From the NCBI GenBank assembly GCA_900550185.1, contig URRN01000048.1:1-12151 (forward strand): DNA of 12,151 nucleotides, read 5' to 3'. The translations under genes were made by a program, and so were the position numbers. Under the pieces are notes generated by a model that was given only the letters and a program-made list of their open reading frames with translations, ran no database searches and was not told where the DNA came from. Origin of the DNA: an uncultured Collinsella sp. (GTDB lineage Bacteria; Actinomycetota; Coriobacteriia; Coriobacteriales; Coriobacteriaceae). Shown here one piece after another: positions 5,656-12,151 of this stretch. The stretch's first letter is position 1, and each line of letters starts with the position of its first letter.

Positions 5656-6441
5656 TTATTTGTCCTCGAGATAGCGAGAGAGGAACTCGCGAGTGCGCTG
5701 GTGTTTGGGGTTGCCGAAGAGCTCGGCCGGCGCGGCGTCCTCGAGCACCACGCCCTTGTCCATAAAGACCACGCGGTCGGACACCGTGCGGGCAAAGGCC
5801 ATCTCGTGCGTGACGACAACCATGGTCATGCCGTCGGCCGCGAGCTTGCGCATGACCTCGAGCACCTCGCCCACGATCTCGGGGTCGAGTGCCGAGGTCG
5901 GCTCGTCGAACAGCATGATCTGCGGATTCATGCACAGGGCGCGCGCGATGGCCACGCGCTGCTTTTGGCCGCCGGACAGGCGACCCACGGCGGCGTGCGC
6001 GAACTTTTCGAGCCCCACGCTCGTCAGATGCTCCATTGCGACCTTCTCTGCCTCGGCCTTGCTCATCTTTTTGAGCGTGACGGGCGCAAGCGTGCAGTTG
6101 TCGAGCACATCCATGTTGTTGAACAGGTTAAAGCCCTGGAACACCATGCCGATGTCCTCGCGGAGTTTATTGATATTGCAGCGCTCGGCCGTAAGGTCCT
6201 GGCCGTGGAACCAGATGTGGCCCGCGTCCGGGGTCTCGAGCAGGTTGAGGCAGCGCAGGAAGGTCGACTTGCCCGAGCCCGAGGCGCCGATAATGGTGAC
6301 GACCTCGCCGGGGTTAACGGACAGGTCGATGCCCCTGAGCACCTCGAGCGAACCGAAGCTCTTGCGCAGGCCCTCGACGCGGATGAGCGGCTCTTTAGTT
6401 TGTGCGGCGGCCACAGCGCCGGTGGTAGTGGTATCTGCCAT
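5656..6441 (-). CDS. Polar amino-acid ABC transporter ATP-binding protein (GlnQ-like)
   Basis: ATPase subunit that powers the importer made with the adjacent permease and binding lipoprotein, at the cytoplasmic face of the membrane. The 261 residues carry Walker [10 protein letters not shown] (52-60), Q-loop Q102 (MVFQGFNLF), signature LSGGQKQR (155-162), Walker B IMLFDE (175-180), D-loop SALD (183-186) and H-loop H212 (VVVTHEM). The combination FQGFNLF, SALDPE and THEMAFAR with a VGL-KF helical domain is typical of the polar amino-acid uptake (GlnQ/HisP) subfamily. ATG 6441 is chosen because GAGGAG lies seven bases before it; it starts 22 bases after the permease stop, and the longer upstream open frame would overlap the permease. 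Residues 1-18 are an Ala/Thr-rich extension before the usual start [12 protein letters not shown]. It ends in TAA. Confidence 0.96.
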   Translation of the reverse strand: MADTTTTGAVAAAQTKEPLIRVEGLRKSFGSLEVLRGIDLSVNPGEVVTIIGASGSGKSTFLRCLNLLETPDAGHIWFHGQDLTAERCNINKLREDIGMVFQGFNLFNNMDVLDNCTLAPVTLKKMSKAEAEKVAMEHLTSVGLEKFAHAAVGRLSGGQKQRVAIARALCMNPQIMLFDEPTSALDPEIVGEVLEVMRKLAADGMTMVVVTHEMAFARTVSDRVVFMDKGVVLEDAAPAELFGNPKHQRTREFLSRYLEDK

Positions 6442-6463
6442 GATGATTCTCCTCGTCTTGCGC

Positions 6464-7612
6464 CTAGTTGGAGCTGGGCAGCGTTGCCGGGGCCTCGGCG
6501 CCGAGCTTTTTGCCAAAGGCTTCGAGCAGGCGGCTCGCCACGAGCGTCAGGATCAGGTAGACCACGAGCGCCACGCAGTAGACCTCCATCTGGCGGTAGT
6601 ACACGCCGGCGACGGTGGTGGTGGCGTACATGAGGTCGAACACGCCGATGACCGAGAGCACCGACGAGTCCTTGATGTTGATGATGAGCTCGTTGGTGAG
6701 CGCCGGGATCGCGTTTTTAATACCCTGAGGGAACACGACCTTGCGCATAGCCTGCCACTGCGACAGGCCCAGCGAGCGCGCTGCCTCGGCCTGGCCGGGA
6801 TCGATGGACTCGATGCCGCCGCGCAGGACCTCCATCATGTAGGCGGTAGAGTTGAGCGAGATGGTGACGAGGCCGGCGGTGAAGGTACTCCAGATCTGGT
6901 TGGCCTGGGCGGTCTCGAAGCCCATGCCGCGCAAAACGGTGAAGCCCGCGTAATAGATGAGCAGGCCCTGGACCATCATGGGCGTGCCGCGCACGATGGT
7001 AGAGTAGACGGTCGCAAAGCCGCGGCCGATGCTCTTAAAGAAGCGCACTAGGTCGTTGTCCACGCGATCGAAGGTCTGAATACGCAGGAACACAAAGAGC
7101 AGTGCCAGAAAAAAGGCGATGACGGTACCGAAGGTCGCAAGTGCGATGGTGATCTCGATGCCGCGGATAAAGAAGTCGCCGCTCTTGTAGGTCATGTAGA
7201 CCAGGCTCGACAAAAAGTCGCTGGGGTTGGAGTCCGAGACAATGCTCACTTGCACCAGGTCGATAAATGACATGACGCAGCGGTCGACAAAGAAGATCGC
7301 CGCAATAGCAACGACGACATAGCTGCCCAGGCGCGCGCCGCGACGGAAGCGCTCGGATGCGAACGGCGATTTTTCGCGATAGTCGTTCCAGTGCATGAGT
7401 TTGGTGACGAGCGCCGCCGCCGATACGACGAGCCAGGCCCAAAGAATTGCCCAAAGGCAATCCTGGAAGATACCGGTGGGGGCCAAGAAGCTCAGCGGCG
7501 TGGGGTTGCGCTGGCTAAACGCCAGGCCGAGCGCCGCGATAACGCTCGTGCCCAGGTACACATAACGGTGGTCGGCCTTGATAAAGGAGGCCAGACGATT
7601 GATGGTTTTCAT
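6464..7612 (-). CDS. Amino-acid ABC transporter permease with extra N-terminal membrane domain
   Basis: Inner-membrane channel subunit of the same importer. Residues about 148-370 are the standard HisM/GlnP-type permease: [23 protein letters not shown] (first core helix region), [15 protein letters not shown], the EAA coupling loop [21 protein letters not shown] (begins at 276) that docks on the ATPase, then [15 protein letters not shown] and the last helix near 343-361. The whole protein is 382 residues against about 220-230 usual, because residues 1-145 add three further predicted membrane segments (about 17-33, 52-71 and 97-118) joined by basic loops. The start at 7612 has GGGAGG five bases upstream, and the GGGAGG directly follows the stop of the binding-protein gene nine bases away, a sign of translational coupling. 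It ends with TAG. Confidence 0.94.
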   Translation of the reverse strand: MKTINRLASFIKADHRYVYLGTSVIAALGLAFSQRNPTPLSFLAPTGIFQDCLWAILWAWLVVSAAALVTKLMHWNDYREKSPFASERFRRGARLGSYVVVAIAAIFFVDRCVMSFIDLVQVSIVSDSNPSDFLSSLVYMTYKSGDFFIRGIEITIALATFGTVIAFFLALLFVFLRIQTFDRVDNDLVRFFKSIGRGFATVYSTIVRGTPMMVQGLLIYYAGFTVLRGMGFETAQANQIWSTFTAGLVTISLNSTAYMMEVLRGGIESIDPGQAEAARSLGLSQWQAMRKVVFPQGIKNAIPALTNELIINIKDSSVLSVIGVFDLMYATTTVAGVYYRQMEVYCVALVVYLILTLVASRLLEAFGKKLGAEAPATLPSSN

Positions 7613-7621
7613 GCTGCCTCC

Positions 7622-8548
7622 CTATGCCGGCTGACGGTCGAGGCACGCGTCCCACATTTGGTCGCGCTCCTCTTGGCTAATGCCCTTGAGTGTCTTGTCG
7701 ATGAGCTTAAGCAGCTTGTCCGAGCCCTTGCGGCAACCGACATTTGCCGTGACCTCCTGCTTAAAGCCCTCGCCCTCGGCAAACTGGATGGGGACGATAC
7801 CGGGATTTTGGGCCATATAGCCCTTCTCGTTCTCGGTGTTGTAAGTCACGGCGTCGCACGTGCCCTGCAGCAGATTCGAGAACACCGTGGGAACCGAATC
7901 GACCGGGTTCTTGTGCACAACGCCCGGGATCTCGTCGATGACGGTATCGAGCATGGTGTCCTTTTGGCCGAGTACCGTGGCACCGCTAAAGTCGCTGAGC
8001 TTGGTGGCATTTTGGTAGGGGGAACCCTCTTTTACGAACAGGCCAAAGTAGCCAATGAAGTACGGGTCGGAGAAGCCGACCGACTCCTCGCGCTCGGGCG
8101 TGGCGCTCATACCGGCGATGATGAGGTCGATCTGGCCGTTGTTGAGCGAATCGATAAGGCCCGAGAAGCTCTGCTTGACGGCAACGGGCTCGCCACCGAG
8201 GGCCTTGCAGACGATCTTGGCGATCTGCACGTCGTAGCCATCGGCATAGGCGCCCTGCACGTTGTCGATGGGGATGGTGAACTCACTGGCTTCGGAAACC
8301 TGCCAGTTGTACGGGGCGTAGGCCGCCTCCATGCCGATGCGGATCTTATCCTTGCCGATCACGGAATCGGACAGGTCGTCGCGACCGCCGCCCGTCGTGG
8401 GCTGAACCACCTTGAGCGTGGACGGACGCTGACAGCCGGCGAGCGCGCCGGCGACGACGGAAGCGCTCGCAGCGAGAGCGCTACCCAAAAAGATGCGACG
8501 GCTGCACACCAGCTGTGGATGCGCGTCGCGTTGATGGGGAGAATGCAT
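7622..8548 (-). CDS. Amino-acid-binding lipoprotein of ABC importer (family 3 SBP, Tat type)
   Basis: Extracytoplasmic receptor that captures a polar amino acid and delivers it to the permease. The 308-residue precursor has a twin-arginine motif SRRIFL (16-21), a hydrophobic stretch and a lipobox LAGC with C39 as the lipidated residue, so Tat export of a folded lipoprotein is likely. The mature part shows family 3 binding-protein hallmarks: KIRIGMEAAYAPYNW, GYDVQIAKIVCKALG (104-118), the LIIAGMSATPEREESVGFSDPYF block (142-164) whose arginine R153 normally holds the ligand carboxylate, and KLLKLIDKTLKGI near the end. ATG 8548 is preceded by GGAAGG with six bases between; the open frame upstream lacks these features. 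It is first gene of the operon. The ligand cannot be told from the sequence. A clear sigma-70 promoter is not evident in 8549-8700. Confidence 0.94.
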   Translation of the reverse strand: MHSPHQRDAHPQLVCSRRIFLGSALAASASVVAGALAGCQRPSTLKVVQPTTGGGRDDLSDSVIGKDKIRIGMEAAYAPYNWQVSEASEFTIPIDNVQGAYADGYDVQIAKIVCKALGGEPVAVKQSFSGLIDSLNNGQIDLIIAGMSATPEREESVGFSDPYFIGYFGLFVKEGSPYQNATKLSDFSGATVLGQKDTMLDTVIDEIPGVVHKNPVDSVPTVFSNLLQGTCDAVTYNTENEKGYMAQNPGIVPIQFAEGEGFKQEVTANVGCRKGSDKLLKLIDKTLKGISQEERDQMWDACLDRQPA

Positions 8549-8686
8549 AATCTGCCTTCCCTGTTGAATCGTATGCTGACGACTTAACAGGATATACGCC
8601 AGCGACCAGCAGCGCAGCACAAGCTCGAAAAATTAATAGACACACGGTAGTCATTGGGAGCGTCGATGTTTTGGCAATGCCAGCGA

Positions 8687-8786
8687 GCGCCACCCAGAGC
8701 GAACAAGTTAGCATGAAAAAGGCAAGGCATAGACCTTCTGGTCATGCCGTGCCTTTTGAATGACAAATTGTCGCTCTGGGTGGCGC
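8687..8786. repeat. 100-bp composite inverted repeat around a terminator
   Basis: GCGCCACCCAGAGCG (8687-8701) is repeated inverted and perfect as CGCTCTGGGTGGCGC (8772-8786), with weaker pairing continuing inward (GAACAA against TTGTC). The terminator hairpin 8717-8757 sits between the arms. The whole would fold as a long branched hairpin or represent a small element with terminal inverted repeats. Confidence 0.6.
8717..8757 (-). terminator. Strong intrinsic terminator after epimerase gene
   Basis: On the minus strand the arms AAAAGGCA-C-GGCAT-GACC and GGTC-T-ATGCC-T-TGCCTTTT pair over 17 bp with a loop AGAA, and the stem runs into TTTTT (8720-8716). It lies 71 bases after the epimerase stop and about 170 bases before the binding-protein gene, so it separates the two transcription units. 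With A-runs on one side and T-runs on the other it could work in both directions. Confidence 0.85.
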
Positions 8787-8828
8787 GCAGCGTCGACCGG
8801 TCCGTCGTTCGTTAGAACGGCGGAACCT

Positions 8829-9722
8829 CTAGAGCAGGGTAACGCTAAAGCTGCGAACGTCCGTCTCACCCGGTGCCAAGGTAATGGTGTTGACCTTGTG
8901 CTCAAAGACGTCGTCCTCGGTGTCCATGGTGGTGTGGCCGGTCCAGGGCTCGAGCGCCACAAACGGGGCGTCGTTGGCGGCAGACCACACGCCGATGTAC
9001 TTAAAGCCCTCAAAGTCGATCTTGACGCCGTGGCCCGACTTGCGGCCGCGCAGCGTGAGCGTGGAACCCGGGGCATCGGTGAACATGATGGCATCGTTAT
9101 CGAAGCTGCGGTGCGTGATGGGCAGCACGTCTGAGTTATCGGGAGCCTTGTAGCTGCCCCCGAACGTCATAAGGCCATCGGGCGTGATGACGGGGGCCTC
9201 GTTAGTCCAGGCCTCGGTAAACGCCAGCTCGTAATCCTCGAACGCCTCGTCATCGGCACCGGGGGCCGGCACGTTAAAGGCAGGGTGACCGCCCACCGAG
9301 AACGGCAGATCCACGTCGCCGGTGTTGGTGACGGCAAAGGTCTGGGTGAGCGTAGCGTCGCCGGTGAGCGCATAGGTCATGTTGAGCTTAAAGTGGAAGG
9401 GGAAGGCCTTGAGCGACTCGGGCGTGTCGGTGATCTCGTAGGTCACCGAGGAGCCGTCCTCCGAAACCTCGACCAGCTTGTGCTCGACAATGCGCGCGAG
9501 GCCATGGCGCGCCATCTCGCAGATGCCGGCGGCAGATGTCGCCGTGTTGTTACGCAGCGAGCCCACGATGGGGAACAGGATGGGCGCATGCTTGCCCCAA
9601 AAGGCGGGGTCGCCCTGCCACAGATACTCGTTGCCGTTGAGGGCAAGGCTCGTGAGCTGGGCGCCCATGGAATCGATGGCCGCGGTGAGGCCGCCGCGCT
9701 TGATGGTAGTGACGGTGGACAT
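8829..9722 (-). CDS. Aldose 1-epimerase family protein (LacX/YeaD-like mutarotase)
   Basis: Cytoplasmic galactose-mutarotase-fold enzyme that interconverts alpha and beta anomers of an aldose or sugar phosphate. The 297-residue protein shows the family blocks of the LacX/YeaD branch: LWQGDPAFWGKHAPILFPIVGSL (35-56), ARHGLAR (71-77, H73), the catalytic-histidine block FSVGGHPAFNVP (141-152, H146), and ALEPWTGH (256-263) with E258 as the probable general base. I chose ATG 9722 because GGAGGA lies six to seven bases upstream; the in-frame ATG at 9746 has no such site. It follows the membrane-protein gene by 79 bases and may share its transcript; it ends in TAG before a strong terminator. No sugar operon surrounds it, so the substrate is open. 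Confidence 0.93.
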   Translation of the reverse strand: MSTVTTIKRGGLTAAIDSMGAQLTSLALNGNEYLWQGDPAFWGKHAPILFPIVGSLRNNTATSAAGICEMARHGLARIVEHKLVEVSEDGSSVTYEITDTPESLKAFPFHFKLNMTYALTGDATLTQTFAVTNTGDVDLPFSVGGHPAFNVPAPGADDEAFEDYELAFTEAWTNEAPVITPDGLMTFGGSYKAPDNSDVLPITHRSFDNDAIMFTDAPGSTLTLRGRKSGHGVKIDFEGFKYIGVWSAANDAPFVALEPWTGHTTMDTEDDVFEHKVNTITLAPGETDVRSFSVTLL

Positions 9723-9801
9723 GCTACTTCCTCCAATAGTAAACAACGGTGTCGAGGGCTATTGTCCCACTCTTGGCGGCAAGGAGAAGCGACAGGCACA
9801 G

Positions 9802-10671
9802 TTATTGAACGATTGCGTAAAGGTCGAACCCGCCCTGCGGCGTGCTGTCGACCGTATCGGGCGCCTGTGAATTAAAACTCACCGGAACCATGCGCTTTGA
9901 GGCACGGTAACGCGTGCCGTCGGTGGCGACGGGCGGCTCATCGACCGTGAGCTCGTAGTCGCCGGGCTTGAGCTCGATGCCGTCACCTTCGGAATTAACG
10001 TATTGATACTCGTCGATTGCTTGTCCCTTGAGCGTGCGGCCCACGATATGGATGAGCATTTGGCTATCGCCGCGCGCGGTATCCCACGTCGCGCCGTCCT
10101 TAACCTCGACCGACACATGCACTGAGCGCGTGCGGCTGAGCGATTGCTCGACAGACATCTCGACCTTGGCGGCGTCTTTGCGCTGTTGCTCCACGTGGCT
10201 CCAGACATTTCCGATCGCCGCGCAAGCGATGACGCCGGCCATGAAGGCGATGAGGATGGGGCCGAGCGGCGAGCGGCGGTCCGCGTCTTCCTCGCGAGCC
10301 AAGTCGGGACGATGCGTGGGCGCGGGCGCTTGAGCGCCCTGCGAGGGCACGTCGAGAATGCTGAAGGATGCCGTGCTATCGGGGTCGATAGTGTGACGCG
10401 GCTGCGGGGTCTTTGCCGGCGAGATGGACATATCGGCCGGCTCACCCAGCGTGGCCGTGGCATCGGCCTTTGCCTCGTCAGCCTCAGCCTGGGCCCAGGC
10501 CTGCTCAAAGGTCAGGGGCTCGGCGGCATCGGAGGCGGCTTCAGGCTCGACACCGGTATCATTGCCGGACTCGTCCTCGTCGCTCGACACGTCACACGGC
10601 GCGGGCTCGTCCCACTCTTCGTCCGGAGCCTCGCCCTCGCTATACCACCATTCAAAGTTATCGATATCCAT
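9802..10671 (-). CDS. Single-pass membrane protein, acidic cytoplasmic domain, unknown function
   Basis: I do not recognise this gene as a named family. The 289-residue protein begins with an acidic, low-complexity region (about 1-130, rich in Asp, Glu, Ala and Pro; first block MDIDNFEWWYSEGEAPDEEW), then RR before one membrane helix (about 135-157, PLGPILIAFMAGVIACAAIG), then a probably extracytoplasmic domain. That domain has beta-sandwich-like strands SVHVSVEVKD, SQMLIHIVGRTLKG, GIELKPGDYELTVDEPPV and RYRASKRMVPVSF; the pattern of a KPGDYELTV strand followed by P-V-TDGTRYR resembles repeat-type domains on coriobacterial surface proteins. Topology by the positive-inside rule is N-in, C-out. 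AAGGGG eight bases before ATG 10671 is a moderate ribosome-binding site, and TATAAG (10718-10713) is a possible -10. It ends in TAA. Confidence 0.75.
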   Translation of the reverse strand: MDIDNFEWWYSEGEAPDEEWDEPAPCDVSSDEDESGNDTGVEPEAASDAAEPLTFEQAWAQAEADEAKADATATLGEPADMSISPAKTPQPRHTIDPDSTASFSILDVPSQGAQAPAPTHRPDLAREEDADRRSPLGPILIAFMAGVIACAAIGNVWSHVEQQRKDAAKVEMSVEQSLSRTRSVHVSVEVKDGATWDTARGDSQMLIHIVGRTLKGQAIDEYQYVNSEGDGIELKPGDYELTVDEPPVATDGTRYRASKRMVPVSFNSQAPDTVDSTPQGGFDLYAIVQ

Positions 10672-10756
10672 ACGGGGCGCCCCTTAAGCCTCGCAAATAA
10701 ACACTTGCTAGCCTTATACCCCCAGACGGTGCTGGAGCTCGCCGGCACAGACAGGA

Positions 10757-10821
10757 AAACCGTCACAACATTCGACGCTTTTCCTCGTTTTCGAGATTTT
10801 CGCCGAATGTTGTGACGGTTT
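10757..10821. repeat. 18-bp perfect inverted repeat, dispersed-element-like
   Basis: AAACCGTCACAACATTCG (10757-10774) and CGAATGTTGTGACGGTTT (10804-10821) pair perfectly across a 29-base loop that itself holds CTCG-TTTT-CGAG. It sits 45 bases after the merR stop. On the minus strand the stem ends in GACGGTTTTCC, so it may serve as the merR terminator; the AT-rich loop and clean arms also fit a mobile palindromic repeat or a regulator-binding site. Confidence 0.75.
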
Positions 10822-10866
10822 AGGCAGCAGCCACACCACGAATGCGACGAAGGAGCAGCCTCCTTG

Positions 10867-11736
10867 TCACATCTGGAGGGCGACGGGGATCTGGATGCAG
10901 CAAAAGTCCTCTTGGTGGGACTCGTCGTAGCTCGTGGTATCGAGGTAGCAAAAGTCGAAAGCGTTGCCGATGGGCCGGAGCGCGTGCTTGTCCATGCAGG
11001 CCACGATGGCACGAATGGCCTCGGGTTCGAACGGCATGCCCCAGCGGCTCATGCACAGGTATGTGCCCTCGGGCAACACCTCGACGCCAATCTCTGCCAG
11101 CTCGGCAGGATCGCTCGGTAGCATTTCCTCGGCACCGCGCGGCAGCACGGCAAAGGAGCCGGCACCGACGATGGGGTCGTCGGAATGCAGCGCCTCGCGA
11201 CGCAGCATGGCGCCCCAGCCGCGCATGGGGCGCGTGCCCGTGAGCGCACGCATGCGCAGAATCGCGCGCATGAGCGTGGGGTGCAGCATCGAGCGGCCGC
11301 GCTCGATATCGGCCGGAAACTCCTCAAAGACCACGAAGCGGCGCTCGAACTGCTTGAGCTCCGGCTTGCCCTCGCACTCGCGCCAGTAAACCGCCTCGTC
11401 GTAAAAGCTCAGACGCTCCTGCACGCTCGCGCGCTCGGCTTTGAGCTCGGCGATCTGCTCATCGAGTGCCTGCACCCGTGAGCGCAGGTGATCGGTCATC
11501 TCGCCAATGTCGAACGTCGAGGTCAGGCGGTCGATCTCGTCGAGTTCGAGCCCCAGGTCGCGCAGCATGCAGATCAGACGCATGAGCGGGATCTGCGTGG
11601 GCGAATAGAAACGGTAGCCTTTTTCGTTAACCACGGCGGGCTTAAACAGGCCGATCTTGTCGTAGTAGATGAGCGTTTGGCGCGAAACGTTAAACAAGCT
11701 CGCCATCTCGCTAATCGCATACATGCCCGTCTGCAT
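10867..11736 (-). CDS. MerR-family transcriptional regulator with GyrI-like effector domain
   Basis: DNA-binding regulator with a small-molecule-sensing tail. The 289-residue protein has an N-terminal MerR winged helix-turn-helix (about 5-73: YAISEMASLFNVSRQTLIYYDKIGLF, then GYRFYSPTQIPLMRLICMLRDLGLELDEI), a dimerisation coiled coil (about 82-115, ALDEQIAELKAERASVQERL) and a C-terminal region (about 128-289) with the layout of GyrI-like/BmrR-type effector domains, including LPEGTYLCMSRWG. Such regulators usually bind the spacer of a nearby promoter and respond to lipophilic or cationic compounds. ATG 11736 is preceded by GGGAGG four bases upstream; ATG 11724 (M5) is a possible alternative. 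It follows the ubiX-like gene by 80 bases with a hairpin between them. It ends in TGA, the only TGA among the genes here. Its target and ligand are unknown. Confidence 0.93.
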   Translation of the reverse strand: MQTGMYAISEMASLFNVSRQTLIYYDKIGLFKPAVVNEKGYRFYSPTQIPLMRLICMLRDLGLELDEIDRLTSTFDIGEMTDHLRSRVQALDEQIAELKAERASVQERLSFYDEAVYWRECEGKPELKQFERRFVVFEEFPADIERGRSMLHPTLMRAILRMRALTGTRPMRGWGAMLRREALHSDDPIVGAGSFAVLPRGAEEMLPSDPAELAEIGVEVLPEGTYLCMSRWGMPFEPEAIRAIVACMDKHALRPIGNAFDFCYLDTTSYDESHQEDFCCIQIPVALQM

Positions 11737-11756
11737 AGATCCTCCCGACACACCAA

Positions 11757-11784
11757 AGCCCGCCGCCCACAGGGGCAGCGGGCT
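11757..11784 (-). terminator. GC-rich hairpin between ubiX and merR
   Basis: AGCCCGC-C-GCCC (11757-11767) pairs with GGGC-A-GCGGGCT (11773-11784) around a short loop, 11 bp with one internal mismatch. On the minus strand it is followed by TTTGG. It ends only 20 bases before the merR ATG, so it is either a terminator of the upstream unit or an attenuator of merR read-through. Confidence 0.6.
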
Positions 11785-11816
11785 CAAACACTACTCGTAT
11801 CCTACCCTAAAGACGC

Positions 11817-12151
11817 CTATGACCAGCGCTTATAGTTTGCACATGACACGCCGACGGCCTCGAGCGCCTTGGCGGCGATGTGATGCACCGCGTCATCGAG
11901 CGTGGCGGGGCCGTTGTAAAACGTAAGCATGGGCGGCATGAGCATGACGCCCGGCACGCGCGCCAGGCGCGCCATGTTGTCGATGTGAATGGCGCTGAAG
12001 GGCGTCTCGCGCACCATGAGTACCAGGCGGCGTTGCTCTTTCATCTGCACGTCGGCCGCACGCAGCAACAGGTTTTCGCTGTAACCACTCGCGATGCCGG
12101 CAAGCGTCTTCATGGAGCAGGGCGCCACGATCATGCCATCGACCGGATAGG
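11817..12151 (-). CDS. ubiX: UbiX/Pad1-type flavin prenyltransferase, C-terminal part (window-truncated)
   Basis: Makes prenylated FMN from FMN and dimethylallyl phosphate, the cofactor of UbiD-type decarboxylases. About 110 C-terminal residues are in the window; the start lies beyond the right edge, and the ATG at 12134 is internal (it is the M of the conserved MIVAPCSMKTLAGIA block). Family blocks visible are APCSMKT, ADVQMKEQRRLVLMVRETPF (phosphate-binding lysine/arginine region), IHIDNMARLARVPGVMLMPP and FYNGPATLDDAVHHIAAKALEAVG, which corresponds to the ordinary UbiX C-terminus, so no truncation is seen at this end. The usual length is about 190. A ubiD-type decarboxylase gene would be expected nearby upstream, outside the window. 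It ends in TAG. Confidence 0.92.
   Translation of the reverse strand, partial: YPVDGMIVAPCSMKTLAGIASGYSENLLLRAADVQMKEQRRLVLMVRETPFSAIHIDNMARLARVPGVMLMPPMLTFYNGPATLDDAVHHIAAKALEAVGVSCANYKRWS

Noticed and set aside
5585..5935. N-terminal extension of the M20 peptidase frame to 5935
   Set aside because: The extra region overlaps the ATPase gene and translates into Arg/Gly-rich nonsense; ATG 5584 has a good ribosome-binding site.
5647..8587. Long plus-strand open frames opposite the ABC operon (5647-6633, 5693-7051, 7391-8587)
   Set aside because: They lie opposite clear transporter genes, have low-complexity translations and no ribosome-binding sites; they are composition artefacts.
8549..8716. 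Riboswitch or T-box leader before the amino-acid operon
   Set aside because: No T-box sequence, no lysine- or glycine-type aptamer features and no antiterminator pair visible; the only weak pairing is CATTG with CAATG.

Overview
All recognisable genes in this window read on the minus strand. The coding DNA is GC-rich and the spacers are AT-richer and packed with palindromes. The gene complement and style (prfA next to prmC, a Tat-type amino-acid-binding lipoprotein, ubiX beside a MerR gene, a coriobacterial-looking acidic membrane protein) suggest a high-GC Gram-positive gut bacterium of the Coriobacteriia, most likely Collinsella-like. That assignment is inference from protein style and repeat style; there is no rRNA here to prove it.

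Layout, in the direction of transcription (right to left). The C-terminal part of a UbiX-type flavin prenyltransferase (11817-12151, cut by the window edge) is followed by a hairpin and a MerR-family regulator with a GyrI-like effector domain (10867-11736). After a spacer holding an 18-bp inverted repeat come an unrecognised single-pass membrane protein (9802-10671) and a LacX/YeaD-type aldose 1-epimerase (8829-9722), closed by a strong intrinsic terminator nested in a 100-bp inverted repeat. Next is a compact operon: a polar amino-acid ABC transporter (binding lipoprotein 7622-8548, permease 6464-7612, ATPase 5656-6441) and an M20-family metallopeptidase (4169-5584). This reads as uptake of amino acids or small peptide-like compounds with intracellular hydrolysis.

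Then come prfA (peptide chain release factor 1, 2810-3877) and prmC (the methyltransferase that modifies the GGQ glutamine of release factors, 810-2060). They keep the usual prfA-prmC order but are separated by a 749-bp spacer full of repeats: a 54-nt palindrome, an array of its half-sites, a direct repeat, a large nested hairpin with a cUUCGg loop, a perfect 12-bp hairpin at the prfA stop and a small apparent gene remnant. A second 54-nt palindrome of the same design lies upstream of prfA. The window ends on the left with a hicA-hicB toxin-antitoxin pair (98-741) preceded by a perfect 22-bp palindrome overlapping its promoter; bases 1-97 show nothing I can name.

I see no phage, CRISPR array, tRNA or rRNA, and no obvious new multi-gene system. 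The features most worth a second look are the repeat/RNA-rich prfA-prmC spacer, the roughly 115-residue acidic/alanine-rich insertion in PrmC, the three-helix N-terminal extension on the ABC permease, the HicB with an excisionase-like DNA-binding tail, and the hairpin only 20 nt before the merR start.
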